From: Thermoactinospora rubra | Lineage (GTDB): Bacteria > Actinomycetota > Actinomycetes > Streptosporangiales > Streptosporangiaceae | Direction of reading: 5' to 3' | NCBI RefSeq assembly: GCF_002093975.1 | Contig: NZ_MSZZ01000023.1 | Span: 124,001 to 188,000, forward strand | DNA: 64,000 nucleotides | Part shown: positions 51,781 through 59,825 of the stretch, piece after piece | How the letters are laid out: each line of letters opens with the position of its first letter | How positions within the stretch are numbered: position 1 is the first letter of the stretch | The notes under the pieces: model-generated | What the model was told of the DNA's origin: nothing | Database searches by the model: none | What the model saw: the letters and a program-made list of their open reading frames with translations, nothing else | Position numbers and translations under genes: made by a program

Positions 51781-52161
51781 CTACTTCTTACCGGGCTTCT
51801 TCTTGCCGGCGACGGTCTTCTTCTTGCCCTTGCGGGTGCGCGCGTTGGTCTGGGTGCGCTGACCGTGGACCGGGAGGCCCTTGCGGTGCCGGATGCCCTG
51901 GTAGCAACCGATTTCGATCTTGCGACGGATGTCGGCCTGGACCTCGCGGCGCAGGTCACCCTCGATCTTGTAGTTCGCCTCGATGTAGTCACGCATCGGG
52001 ACGAGCTCGTTGTCGGTGAGCTGGTGCACGCGAAGGTCGCCGCTCACGCCCGTCGCCGCGAGGATCTCCTTGGCGCGGGTGCGGCCGATTCCGTAGATGT
52101 AGGTGAGAGCGATCTCCAGCCGCTTGTCGCGGGGGAGGTCGACGCCAACCAGGCGAGCCAT
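51781..52161 (-). CDS. rpsM: 30S ribosomal protein S13
   Basis: 126 residues from the ATG at 52161 (ARLVGVDLPRDKRLEIALTYIYGIG). The tail is GQRTQTNARTRKGKKKTVAGKK. An ATG at 52170 would add MPA but is only two or three bases from the AAGGAG; 52161 is the family start although 11 bases away, so the choice is open. First gene of the alpha operon, after a long structured leader. Confidence 0.96.
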   Translation of the reverse strand: MARLVGVDLPRDKRLEIALTYIYGIGRTRAKEILAATGVSGDLRVHQLTDNELVPMRDYIEANYKIEGDLRREVQADIRRKIEIGCYQGIRHRKGLPVHGQRTQTNARTRKGKKKTVAGKKKPGKK

Positions 52162-52296
52162 GGCGGGCATTTCTCCTTCTGTGTGGCGGAGGTCCTACGC
52201 CCCACTCCCCTCCCCATGCCCGGGGTGAGGGCCCCGGCCTCCGACCGGGGGTGTCCACTGACGTGGGTGTGACGCGCGATATCAGTTGTTGTTTGC

Positions 52297-52350
52297 AGGC
52301 TTCTCATGCGTCGAGCCCGCCTCCCAATGGAGCGGACTCGCGAGAAGCCT
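52297..52350 (-). promoter_or_regulatory. Long imperfect hairpin in the rpmJ-rpsM leader
   Basis: AGGCTTCTC (52297-52305) pairs with GAGAAGCCT (52342-52350); inner segments GTCGAGCCCGC and GCGGACTCG continue the stem with bulges. It lies in the 197-bp gap before rpsM, the place where E. coli carries its S4-binding alpha leader. Terminator, attenuator or S4 site are all possible. Confidence 0.5.
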
Positions 52351-52358
52351 TACGGCGA

Positions 52359-52472
52359 CTAGCCCTGGCGCTGCTTGTGGCGCAGGTTGTCGCAGATCAC
52401 CATGACGCGACCGTGCCGGCGGATCACCTTGCACTTGTCGCAGATCTTCTTGACGCTCGGCTTGACCTTCAT
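52359..52472 (-). CDS. rpmJ: 50S ribosomal protein L36, zinc-binding form
   Basis: 37-residue protein, MKVKPSVKKICDKCKV followed by IRRHGRVMVICDNLRHKQRQG. It carries the CxxC...C...H zinc ligands of the C+ form. Start ATG at 52472, 24 bp after infA, the usual order. Confidence 0.97.
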   Translation of the reverse strand: MKVKPSVKKICDKCKVIRRHGRVMVICDNLRHKQRQG

Positions 52473-52496
52473 AGTCCTTCGTGTCCTCAGACGTCT

Positions 52497-52718
52497 TTAC
52501 TTGTATCGGTAGACGATCCGCCCACGACTGAGGTCGTAGGGGCTCAGCTCCACGACAACCCTGTCGTCGGGCAGGATCCGGATGTAGTGCATCCGCATCC
52601 GTCCGCTGATGTGGGCCAGGACCTTATGGCCGTTGTCAAGCTGCACCCGGAACATGGCGTTCGGGAGCGACTCGATAACAGTGCCCTCGATCTCGATGGC
52701 GCCGTCTTTCTTGGCCAA
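52497..52718 (-). CDS. infA: Translation initiation factor IF-1
   Basis: 73-residue OB-fold protein, AKKDGAIEIEGTVIESLPNA to SPYDLSRGRIVYRYK, practically the family consensus. The start is TTG at 52718, one codon before the invariant AKKDG, with AGGG at short spacing; the longer frame to 52763 lacks homology. Heads the infA-rpmJ unit. Confidence 0.97.
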   Translation of the reverse strand: MAKKDGAIEIEGTVIESLPNAMFRVQLDNGHKVLAHISGRMRMHYIRILPDDRVVVELSPYDLSRGRIVYRYK

Positions 52719-53022
52719 AATCCCTCGCGTTTCACTGATCGGTCGTCTGAGGCATCGGTCCACTAGCAGCCGCGACCACGCGCTTCATGTGAGAGCGACG
52801 GCTTGCCAAGGCCGCTGACGCGCGATGGTCATAGTGAGCCGACTAAGGAGTGTACGACACTCTGGCGGAAAACGCGAAACGCGGCGCCAGGTGTCCCGAC
52901 ACAACCATGTCCCAGGTTACCCCAGATCGCCTGCCGTATACGCCGGGACAGCATGAAGCGGCCCGCCGGTGGGTCCGGCGGGCCGCTCGGGAGAGAACCC
53001 GTGGATCAGTGGATCCCGTGGA
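52719..53022. other. Intergenic region upstream of infA
   Basis: 304 bp without a gene. It carries the terminator of the secreted-protein gene (52957-52987) and presumably the infA promoter; minus-strand TACACT at 52849-52854 is a candidate -10 box with no clear -35. The leader would be about 120 nt. Confidence 0.5.
52957..52987 (-). terminator. Strong hairpin terminator after the secreted-protein gene
   Basis: 13-bp perfect stem, arms 52957-52969 (AGCGGCCCGCCGG) and 52975-52987, loop TGGGT; 36 bp after the stop at 53023. Confidence 0.85.
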
Positions 53023-53424
53023 TCAGTAGATGCGGTGCTTGCCACCGCAGTTGTCGAACTTGCTGCCCCAGCAGGTCCAGGTGTAGATCTTCTTGATCCC
53101 CTTGTAGCCCCAGGTGCCGCCGCTCTTGTGGCCGCTCCAGCCGTACACCTTGGTGTGCCAGCCGCCGTCGCGGTAGTACTTGAACCACACGTAGGCCGGC
53201 TTGTGGGTGTCCTTGCTGTAGCCGTACCACTTCGTGTAGACCTTGCCGTGGCTCTTGAAGACCTTGCCGTAGGCGTAGGCGTCGTGGTTGCTCGAGTAGT
53301 ACTTGCCCCAGAAGCCGGTGGAGGTCTGGGCCCCCGCGGTGGTCGCCTGGGCCGCGGCCGGGGCGACGGCCAGGCCGGTGGCGATGGAGGCGGTCAGGGC
53401 GGCGGCTGCGAAAATCTTGCGCAT
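53023..53424 (-). CDS. Small secreted Tyr/Trp/Gly/Lys-rich protein
   Basis: 133 residues with a signal peptide (1 to about 26, ending PAAAQA). The mature protein is unusually rich in Tyr, Trp, Gly, Lys and His, with two Cys near the end (WTCWGSKFDNCGG). Repeated aromatic pairs (WGKYY, TKWYGYSKD, VWFKYYRDGGWHTKVYGW) suggest a beta-sheet surface protein, as in small actinomycete secreted proteins of unknown role. It is transcribed alone, with an inverted repeat upstream and a strong terminator. Confidence 0.75.
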   Translation of the reverse strand: MRKIFAAAALTASIATGLAVAPAAAQATTAGAQTSTGFWGKYYSSNHDAYAYGKVFKSHGKVYTKWYGYSKDTHKPAYVWFKYYRDGGWHTKVYGWSGHKSGGTWGYKGIKKIYTWTCWGSKFDNCGGKHRIY

Positions 53425-53510
53425 TTCGTGTCGGCCTTTCGTGGGTCGGTGTTGCCGGACACCGCTCACGCTAGGAAGGATCGACCGGCCCATCCGCGCA
53501 GGAATACACA

Positions 53511-53530
53511 GAGTGTACTTGTTCACACTC
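53511..53530. promoter_or_regulatory. Inverted repeat upstream of the secreted-protein gene
   Basis: GAGTGT (53511-53516), eight bases, ACACTC (53525-53530), about 90 bp before the start and touching the DUF1707 stop codon. A possible regulator site; nothing identifies the regulator. Confidence 0.4.
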
Positions 53531-53948
53531 AGCGACGACGCGGCGAGAAGATGGTGCTGATCAGCAGGATCGCGCCCCACGGGCCCATGACCCACACCGG
53601 CCAGGGGTAGATGGCCTCGCCGGAGGACAGGCTGATGATCAGCCAGATCACCCAGTTCACGGCGCTGGCCGAGGCCCACGCCGCCCACGCGGCCCGCATG
53701 CCCGGGTGCAGGCCGCCCTTCTGGGCTGGTACGGCCGGCGTGCGCGCCGCCCGCTCGCGCAGGTCCACCTCCGGCAGGTCGGCCGTCACCTTCGCGAGCT
53801 CGCCGTAGGTCTTGCTCTGATAGACCTGCTCCAGGCGCTCGTTGAACTCCTCCACCGTGATGCGCCCCTGGGCGGTGTGCTCACGCAACACCGCGGCGAC
53901 CCTGTCGCGATCCGCGTCGGAAGCGCGCATCTCGGGGCTCTGCGCCAT
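53529..53948 (-). CDS. DUF1707-domain membrane protein
   Basis: 139 residues. The N-terminal DUF1707 domain (MRASDADRDRVAAVLREHTA then VEEFNERLEQVYQSKTYGEL, about residues 6-55) is an actinobacterial helical domain. Two membrane helices follow (about 90-110 and 115-133), ending in RRR. The ATG at 53948 has GGGA nine bases upstream; GTGs at 53957/53954 are too close. It lies 19 bp after map, an unusual neighbour. Function unknown. Confidence 0.85.
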   Translation of the reverse strand: MAQSPEMRASDADRDRVAAVLREHTAQGRITVEEFNERLEQVYQSKTYGELAKVTADLPEVDLRERAARTPAVPAQKGGLHPGMRAAWAAWASASAVNWVIWLIISLSSGEAIYPWPVWVMGPWGAILLISTIFSPRRR

Positions 53949-53967
53949 CGTCACCACTCCCGGGGGA

Positions 53968-54786
53968 TCAGGTCATCAGCTGCGCCAGGCGCTCCTTCCC
54001 GCCGTCGAGGGCGGTGAGCACCCAAGGTCCATTATGTGTCACCGCGACGCTGTGCTCGAAGTGCGCCGAGGGCTTGCCGTCGATGGTCACCACGGTCCAG
54101 TCGTCGGCCAGCACGCGGGTGCGCTGAGTGCCCAGGTTCACCATCGGCTCGATCGCCAGGCACATGCCCGGCTCCAGCACCGGGCCGCGGCCCGGCCGAC
54201 CGTGGTTGGCCACCCACGGGTCCATGTGCATCTCCGTGCCGATGCCGTGCCCGCCGTACTCCTGGGGGATGCCGTAGCGGCCCTGCGAGCGGACGTACCT
54301 CTCGATCTCGTAGCCGATGTCGGACAGGTGGCGGCCCGCGGTCAGCACGGCGATGCCGCGCCACATCGCCTCCTCGGTGACGCGCATCAGCTCGGTGAGC
54401 GCCGGATCCACCTCGCCCACCGGCACCGTCACCGCCGAGTCGCCGTGCCAGCCGTCGAGGATGGCGCCGCAGTCGATGGAGATGATGTCGCCCTCGCGCA
54501 GCTTGCGTGCGCCCGTGGGGATGCCGTGGACGACCTCGTCGTTGACCGACGCGCAGATCGTGGCCGGGAAGCCCTGGTAGCCCTTGAAGGACGGGATCGC
54601 GCCCTCGTCCCTGATCGCCTTCTCGGCGATCGCGTCGAGGTCCAGCGGCGTCACCCCCGGCTCGACGGCCTGCTTGAGCAGCTCCAGGGTGCGCGCCACC
54701 ACCAGACCAGCGGCCCGCATCTTCTCCAGCTGCTCAGGCGACTTGATCTGGATCCCATGCCTGTTCTTTTTGAACACCCTCGGCAC
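53968..54786 (-). CDS. map: Type I methionine aminopeptidase
   Basis: 272-residue metalloprotease removing N-terminal Met. The metal ligands are in SIDCGAILDGWHGDSA (two Asp), GGHGIG (His), CLAIEPMV (Glu) and FEHSVAVT (Glu). It starts at GTG 54786; a GTG at 54777 (FKKNRHG) is also possible. A strong hairpin separates it from adk, and a minus-strand TATTGT (54812-54817) may be its own -10 box. Confidence 0.96.
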   Translation of the reverse strand: MPRVFKKNRHGIQIKSPEQLEKMRAAGLVVARTLELLKQAVEPGVTPLDLDAIAEKAIRDEGAIPSFKGYQGFPATICASVNDEVVHGIPTGARKLREGDIISIDCGAILDGWHGDSAVTVPVGEVDPALTELMRVTEEAMWRGIAVLTAGRHLSDIGYEIERYVRSQGRYGIPQEYGGHGIGTEMHMDPWVANHGRPGRGPVLEPGMCLAIEPMVNLGTQRTRVLADDWTVVTIDGKPSAHFEHSVAVTHNGPWVLTALDGGKERLAQLMT

Positions 54787-54827
54787 CCCCCACTGGCCCT
54801 GATTTCCCTCACAATAGCGGCGAACGC

Positions 54828-54864
54828 GAAAAGGTCCCCCGCGAACGTCGCGGGAGACCTTTTC
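54828..54864 (-). terminator. Terminator between adk and map
   Basis: Arms 54828-54844 and 54848-54864 pair with one mismatch around ACG (GAAAAGGTC... with ...GACCTTTTC). It is symmetric, with A/T runs on both ends, so it fits a rho-independent terminator after secY-adk. Confidence 0.85.
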
Positions 54865-54888
54865 CGGACATCTCAGTCTCCGGGCCTC

Positions 54889-55539
54889 TCACCCCGCGAA
54901 GGGCCTGAGCGCCTCCATGGCCCGCCGGGTGACCTCCTCGACGGGGCCGGTCGCGTCGACGCCGACCAGGATCCCCTCATCGGCGTAGAACTCGATGAGC
55001 GGCGCGGTCTGCTGCTGGTAGACCTCCAGGCGGTGCCTGACGGTCTCCTCCTTGTCGTCGTCGCGCTGGAAGAGCTGACCCCCGCAAGCGTCGCACCTGT
55101 CGTCCTTCTTGTCGTCGAACTCGACGTGCCAGATGCGCCCGCACTGGCTGCAGGTCCGCCTGCCGGCCAGGCGGCGCACCACCTCGTCGTCGTCGACCAC
55201 CAGGTTGAGGACGATGTCGAGCGTCTGCCCCCACTCCTTGAGCATGTCGCGCAGGACCTCGGCCTGCGGCACGTTCCTGGGGAAGCCGTCGAGCAGGAAC
55301 CCGTCCTGCGCGTCCTCCTCCGAGAGCCGGTCGCGGACCATGGCGACAGTGACCTCGTCGGGCACGAGGTCGCCGCGGTCCATGTAGGACTTGGCGAGCT
55401 TGCCGAGCTCCGTGCCGCCCGAGACGTTGGCACGGAAGATGTCACCTGTCGAGATCTTCGGGATGGACAGGTTCGATGCTATGTACTGGGCCTGCGTCCC
55501 CTTACCCGCTCCGGGGGGCCCGACCAGAACCAACCGCAC
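54889..55539 (-). CDS. adk: Adenylate kinase
   Basis: 216 residues. The P-loop is GPPGAGKGTQAQYIA; the LID carries a zinc site (CSQCGRIWHVEFDDKKDD then CDACGGQ). It interconverts AMP, ADP and ATP. The GTG start shares its first base with the secY stop. Confidence 0.97.
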   Translation of the reverse strand: MRLVLVGPPGAGKGTQAQYIASNLSIPKISTGDIFRANVSGGTELGKLAKSYMDRGDLVPDEVTVAMVRDRLSEEDAQDGFLLDGFPRNVPQAEVLRDMLKEWGQTLDIVLNLVVDDDEVVRRLAGRRTCSQCGRIWHVEFDDKKDDRCDACGGQLFQRDDDKEETVRHRLEVYQQQTAPLIEFYADEGILVGVDATGPVEEVTRRAMEALRPFAG

Positions 55540-56849
55540 TATCGCAGGAAGCCTTCGTAGTTGCGCTGCTGGAGCTGGCTTTCGATCTGCTTCACCGTGT
55601 CAAGTCCGACGCCGACCATGATCAGGATGCTCGTCCCTCCGAACGGGAAGTTCTGGCTCGCGCCGGCGATCGACAGCGCGACGATCGGGACCATGGAGAT
55701 CAGCCCCAGGTAGAGCGATCCCGGTGCGGTCAGTCGATTGAGCACGAAGCCCAGGTATTCGGCTGTCGGCCGGCCCGGGCGGATGCCCGGAATGAACCCA
55801 CCGTACTTCTTCATGTTGTCGGCGACTTCAACGGGGTTGAAGGTAATGGTCACGTAGAAGTACGTGAAGAAGATGATCAGGGCGAAGAAGATGCTCATGT
55901 ACCAGCCGCCGGTGCCCGTCGCCAGGTTCGTCGCGATCCACTGGACGATCGGGTTGGGGTTCTCCGTGTTCGCGAACAGCGAGGTGAGCAGCTGGGGCAG
56001 GTACAGCAGTGAAGAAGCGAAGATGACCGGGATGATGCCGGCCTGGTTGACCTTCAGCGGGATGTAGGTGGAGGTGCCGCCGTACATCCGGCGCCCGACC
56101 ATCCGCTTGGCGTACTGCACGGGGATGCGGCGCTGCGCCTGCTCGACGAAGACCACCGCCGCCACCATGAAGACGCCCACGACCATCACGGCCACGAAGG
56201 TGAACGCGCTCCGCTGGAAGATGCTGGCCAGCTCCGACGGGAAGACGGCGACGACCTGCGTGAAGATCAGCAGCGACATGCCGTTGCCGACGCCGCGGTC
56301 GGTGATGAGCTCGCCCAGCCACATGATCACCGAGGTGCCGGCGGTCATGATGATCACCATCGTCACGATCAGGAAGACGTCGTTGGGATCCACCAGCACG
56401 TCGAGCGTGCAGCCTTGGAACAGCTGCCCGCTCCTGGCCAGGGCGATGAACGCCGTGGACTGGAGGACCGCCAGGCCGATCGTGAGATAACGGGTGTACT
56501 GGGTGATCTTCGCCTGCCCCGCCTGCCCTTCCTTCTTCAGGGCCTCCAGGCGTGGGATCACCACCACGAGGAGCTGCAGAATGATGCTCGCCGTGATGTA
56601 CGGCATGATGCCCAGGGCGAACACCGACAGCTTCAGGAGCGCGCCGCCGCTGAACAGCTGCACCATCCCGTAGACGTTGCTGGCGTTGCCGCTGCGGACG
56701 ACCTTGTAGCACTCTGCGATGTTTTCTACGTGGACACCCGGTGTCGGAAGAACCGAGCCGAGTCGGAACAGCGCGATGATGCCCAGCGTGAAGAGCAACT
56801 TCTTGCGCAGGTCCGGCGTCCGGAACGCCCGGGTAAACGCGGTCAGCAC
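55539..56849 (-). CDS. secY: Protein translocase subunit SecY
   Basis: 436-residue channel subunit of the Sec translocon with ten membrane helices; it begins AFTRAFRTPDLRKKLLFTLGIIALFRLGS and contains FIPGIRPGRPTAEYL. GTG start with GGAGGG upstream. A hairpin and promoter-like site lie between it and rplO, so it may be transcribed separately. Confidence 0.97.
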   Translation of the reverse strand: MLTAFTRAFRTPDLRKKLLFTLGIIALFRLGSVLPTPGVHVENIAECYKVVRSGNASNVYGMVQLFSGGALLKLSVFALGIMPYITASIILQLLVVVIPRLEALKKEGQAGQAKITQYTRYLTIGLAVLQSTAFIALARSGQLFQGCTLDVLVDPNDVFLIVTMVIIMTAGTSVIMWLGELITDRGVGNGMSLLIFTQVVAVFPSELASIFQRSAFTFVAVMVVGVFMVAAVVFVEQAQRRIPVQYAKRMVGRRMYGGTSTYIPLKVNQAGIIPVIFASSLLYLPQLLTSLFANTENPNPIVQWIATNLATGTGGWYMSIFFALIIFFTYFYVTITFNPVEVADNMKKYGGFIPGIRPGRPTAEYLGFVLNRLTAPGSLYLGLISMVPIVALSIAGASQNFPFGGTSILIMVGVGLDTVKQIESQLQQRNYEGFLR

Positions 56850-56934
56850 GGTCCCTCCTGCGCGCCTTTCAGGCGATATGAGTCTGCGATGGTGCGGGGA
56901 TCTGCCATCTGATGTGATTGGTCAGACGAGCGGC

Positions 56935-56940
56935 AGAATA
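56935..56940 (-). promoter_or_regulatory. Candidate -10 box of a secY promoter
   Basis: TATTCT on the minus strand, with TTAGAG 16 bp upstream as a weak -35. Gives a leader of about 80 nt before the secY GTG. Confidence 0.45.
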
Positions 56941-56971
56941 CTGCCGTCTCGGCGAACTCTAACGCACTATG

Positions 56972-57003
56972 GGCGCGGGGGCCCATGGCCGGACCCCCGC
57001 GCC
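56972..57003 (-). terminator. Hairpin after rplO
   Basis: GGCGCGGGGG (56972-56981) pairs perfectly with CCCCCGCGCC (56994-57003), 13 bp after the rplO stop and upstream of the candidate secY promoter. Confidence 0.7.
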
Positions 57004-57016
57004 TTGTAATAGCTCG

Positions 57017-57487
57017 TTACAGCTCGGTGGCGGAACCACCGGCAGCGACGATCTTCTCCTTCGCGGACGCCGAGAAGGCGTGAGCCGTGACGTTCACCGC
57101 GACCGAGATCTCGCCGGTGCCAAGGATCTTGACCGGCTGGTTCTTGCGGACGGCGCCCTTGGCGACCAGCGCCTCGACGGTGACCTCGCCACCCTCGGGG
57201 AACAGCTCGCCGAGCCTGTCCAGGTTGACGACCTGGTAGGTCGTCTTGAACATGGCGTTGGAGAAGCCCTTGAGCTTCGGCAGACGCCTCTGCAGCGGCA
57301 CCTGGCCACCCTCGAACCCGAGGTGGACCTTGGTGCGGGCGTGCGTGCCCTTGGTGCCGCGACCGGCGGTCTTGCCCTTGGACGCCTCGCCGCGGCCCTT
57401 GCGGACCTTCGGCTTGTTGGCGCCCGGGGCCGGACGCAGGTCGTGAATCTTCAGCGGAGCCCTGTCAGTGTTGGTGCTGTCAGTCAT
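57017..57487 (-). CDS. rplO: 50S ribosomal protein L15
   Basis: 156 residues: LKIHDLRPAPGANKPKVRKGRG, GRGTKGTHARTKVHLGFEGGQ and the C-terminal VTAHAFSASAKEKI. Canonical length; last gene before secY. Confidence 0.98.
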   Translation of the reverse strand: MTDSTNTDRAPLKIHDLRPAPGANKPKVRKGRGEASKGKTAGRGTKGTHARTKVHLGFEGGQVPLQRRLPKLKGFSNAMFKTTYQVVNLDRLGELFPEGGEVTVEALVAKGAVRKNQPVKILGTGEISVAVNVTAHAFSASAKEKIVAAGGSATEL

Positions 57488-57489
57488 GC

Positions 57490-57672
57490 CTAGTCGACCT
57501 CTTCCACGTCGACGAGGTGCGTCACCTTGGCGACCATCCCGCGGATCTCGGGACGGTCCTCCTTGACGACGACGTCGCCGATTCGCTTCAGGCCAAGCGA
57601 ACGCAGCGAGTCACGCTGGTCCTGCTTGCCACCGATCTTCGAACGGACCTGAGTGATCTTCAGTCGACCCAT
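57490..57672 (-). CDS. rpmD: 50S ribosomal protein L30
   Basis: 60 residues: GRLKITQVRSKIGGKQDQRDSLRSLGLKRI in two runs, ending GMVAKVTHLVDVEEVD. The ATG at 57672 lies two bases after the rpsE stop; the longer open frame overlaps rpsE and is spurious. Confidence 0.97.
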   Translation of the reverse strand: MGRLKITQVRSKIGGKQDQRDSLRSLGLKRIGDVVVKEDRPEIRGMVAKVTHLVDVEEVD

Positions 57673-57674
57673 GA

Positions 57675-58307
57675 CTAGCTCACCGCCTTGGCGGCAGCGG
57701 CGGCCTCGGCGAGACCCTCGGCGCGGGCCTTGAGCATCGCCGGCGGAGCGACGTCCTCCAGCGGGAGGCCGCGGCGGGCCGCGATCTCCTCGGGCTTGGA
57801 CAGGCTCTTCAGCGCGGCCACCGTGGCGTGCACGATGTTGATCGGGTTGTCCGAGCCGAGCGACTTGGACAGCACGTCGTGGATGCCGGCGCACTCCAGC
57901 ACCGCGCGGACCGGGCCACCGGCGATGACGCCGGTACCGGGCGAGGCGGGCCGCAGGAAGACGACGCCCGCCGCCTCCTCACCCTGCACGATGTGCGGGA
58001 TGGTGCCCTGGATGCGGGGCACGCGGAAGAAGTGCTTCTTGGCCTCCTCCACGCCCTTGGCGATGGCCGCGGGGACTTCCTTGGCCTTGCCGTACCCGAC
58101 GCCGACCAGGCCGTTGCCGTCGCCCACGACGACCAGGGCGGTGAAGCTGAAGCGCCGACCACCCTTCACGACCTTGGCCACTCGGTTGATCTTCACTACG
58201 CGCTCGATGTACGAGACGCCCTTGTCGGCGGCGCCACCGCGGCGATCGTCACGACGGTCCCGCCGCTCGCCACCGGTGCCGCCTCCGCGACGCGGGGTTG
58301 CAGCCAT
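57675..58307 (-). CDS. rpsE: 30S ribosomal protein S5
   Basis: 210 residues. An Arg/Gly-rich N terminus (RRGGGTGGERRDRRDDRRGG) precedes the S5 core (VKGGRRFSFTALVVVGDGNG, GYGKAKEVPAAI, RPASPGTGVIAGGPVRAVLE). Part of the decoding-site accuracy centre. Confidence 0.98.
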   Translation of the reverse strand: MAATPRRGGGTGGERRDRRDDRRGGAADKGVSYIERVVKINRVAKVVKGGRRFSFTALVVVGDGNGLVGVGYGKAKEVPAAIAKGVEEAKKHFFRVPRIQGTIPHIVQGEEAAGVVFLRPASPGTGVIAGGPVRAVLECAGIHDVLSKSLGSDNPINIVHATVAALKSLSKPEEIAARRGLPLEDVAPPAMLKARAEGLAEAAAAAKAVS

Positions 58308-58356
58308 CAGTGGTTCCTCATCTCAGTAGCCATCAGTTGCGATCCTCGGGACCTCA

Positions 58357-58740
58357 TCAGAACTCGAGCCCGCCTTCGCGGGCGCTGTCCGCCAGAGCCG
58401 CGATGCGGCCCGCGTAGCGGTTTCCGCCACGGTCGAACACGACCGCGGTGATCCCGGCTGCCTTGGCCCGCTGAGCGAGGAGCTCGCCGACCTTCTTGGC
58501 CTTCGCCGTCTTGTCGCCCTCGGCCGAACGCAGCGAGGGGTCCATGGTGGAGGCGCTCACCAGGGTGTGGCCCTTGGTGTCGTCCACGATCTGAACGAAC
58601 ATGTGCCGGGTCGAGCGGGTCACGACCAGGCGCGGACGCTCGGCCGTACCGAAGACCTTCTTGCGGACCCGGGCGTGCCGGCGGGCCCGCGAGACGGCGC
58701 GAGCAGCCGTGTGCTTGCTGAACGCGATCTTGCCAGCCAT
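58357..58740 (-). CDS. rplR: 50S ribosomal protein L18
   Basis: 127 residues; R-rich start (KHTAARAVSRARRHARVRKK), RPRLVVTRSTRHMFVQIVDD, and FDRGGNRYAGRIAALADSAREGGLEF. Binds 5S rRNA with L5. Confidence 0.98.
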   Translation of the reverse strand: MAGKIAFSKHTAARAVSRARRHARVRKKVFGTAERPRLVVTRSTRHMFVQIVDDTKGHTLVSASTMDPSLRSAEGDKTAKAKKVGELLAQRAKAAGITAVVFDRGGNRYAGRIAALADSAREGGLEF

Positions 58741-58742
58741 GC

Positions 58743-59282
58743 CTACTTACCAGCCTTTCCGACCTTGCGGCGGACCTGCTCGCCCTGGTACCGCACGCCC
58801 TTGCCCTTGTAGGGGTCGGGCTTGCGAATCTTGCGGATGTTCGCGGCGACCTCGCCGACCTTCTGCTTGTCGATGCCGTCGACGTGGAACAGCGTCGGCT
58901 TCTCGACCCGGAAGGTGATGCCCTCGGGGGCGTCCACGATCACGGGGTGGCTGAAGCCGAGCGCGAACTCCAGCTGGGTCGGGCCCTTGGCCTGGACGCG
59001 GTAACCGACACCCACGATCTCGAGCGTCTTGGTGTAGCCCTGCGTGACGCCGGTCACCATGTTGGCGATCAGCGTGCGGGACAGGCCGTGCAGGGCACGG
59101 ACCTTGTTCTCGTCGTTGGGACGGGACACCGTGATGGCGCCGTCCTCCTGGGTCACGCTGATGGGCTCCGCCACCGTGTGGGTGAGCGTGCCCTTGGGAC
59201 CCTTCACCTCGACCCTCTGACCGTCGATCTTGACCTCGACGCCGCCAGGCACGGGGATGGGCAGCCGTCCGATGCGCGACAT
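58743..59282 (-). CDS. rplF: 50S ribosomal protein L6
   Basis: 179 residues; SRIGRLPIPVPGGVEVKIDG start and the signature KPDPYKGKGVRYQGEQVRRK end. Two bases before rplR. Confidence 0.98.
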   Translation of the reverse strand: MSRIGRLPIPVPGGVEVKIDGQRVEVKGPKGTLTHTVAEPISVTQEDGAITVSRPNDENKVRALHGLSRTLIANMVTGVTQGYTKTLEIVGVGYRVQAKGPTQLEFALGFSHPVIVDAPEGITFRVEKPTLFHVDGIDKQKVGEVAANIRKIRKPDPYKGKGVRYQGEQVRRKVGKAGK

Positions 59283-59300
59283 GCTGTGTTCCTCCCCTCG

Positions 59301-59699
59301 TTACCAGACGTAGGCGAGGACTTCCCCGCCCACTCCGCGCTTGCCTGCCTGCTTGTCGGTCATGAGGCCGTGGGACGTCGAGATGATCGCGACGCCCAGC
59401 CCGCCCAGGACTCGAGGCAGGTTGTCCTTCTTCGCGTAGACCCGCAGGCCGGGCTTGGACACCCGGCGCAGGCCGGAAAGGGCCCGCTCGCGGCTCGGCC
59501 CGAACTTGAGCTCCACCACGAGCTGCTTGGCGGGCTTGGCCTCCTGGACGGACCAGGCCTGGATGTAGCCCTCCTGCTGGAGGATCTCGGCGATGTGCGC
59601 CTTGATCTTCGAATACGGCATGGTCACGGTGTCGTGGTATGCCGCGTTCGCGTTGCGCAGACGAGTCAGCATGTCTGCGATCGGGTCGGTCATCGTCAT
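59301..59699 (-). CDS. rpsH: 30S ribosomal protein S8
   Basis: 132 residues from the ATG at 59699 (TMTDPIADMLTRLRNAN); the TTG at 59705 is not used because AGGAAGG is nine bases before the ATG. Ends TSHGLMTDKQAGKRGVGGEV in the S8 signature. S8 regulates the spc operon in other bacteria. Confidence 0.97.
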   Translation of the reverse strand: MTMTDPIADMLTRLRNANAAYHDTVTMPYSKIKAHIAEILQQEGYIQAWSVQEAKPAKQLVVELKFGPSRERALSGLRRVSKPGLRVYAKKDNLPRVLGGLGVAIISTSHGLMTDKQAGKRGVGGEVLAYVW

Positions 59700-59773
59700 G
59701 GCCAACGGCCTTCCTCGCCGCGGTTTCCAGTCGGCCGAGCCGTGCTCTGCCGGTGGACCTGCAGCGTGGTCAT

Positions 59774-59794
59774 GGGCCCTCTCGCCGAGGGCCC
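59774..59794 (-). terminator. Hairpin between rpsN and rpsH
   Basis: GGGCCCTC (59774-59781), TCGCC, GAGGGCCC (59787-59794): an 8-bp perfect stem in a 126-bp gap. Possibly an attenuator or RNA-stability element. Confidence 0.5.
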
Positions 59795-59825
59795 GCTGGA
59801 CAAAACTCTATGGATACGGCTGGGC

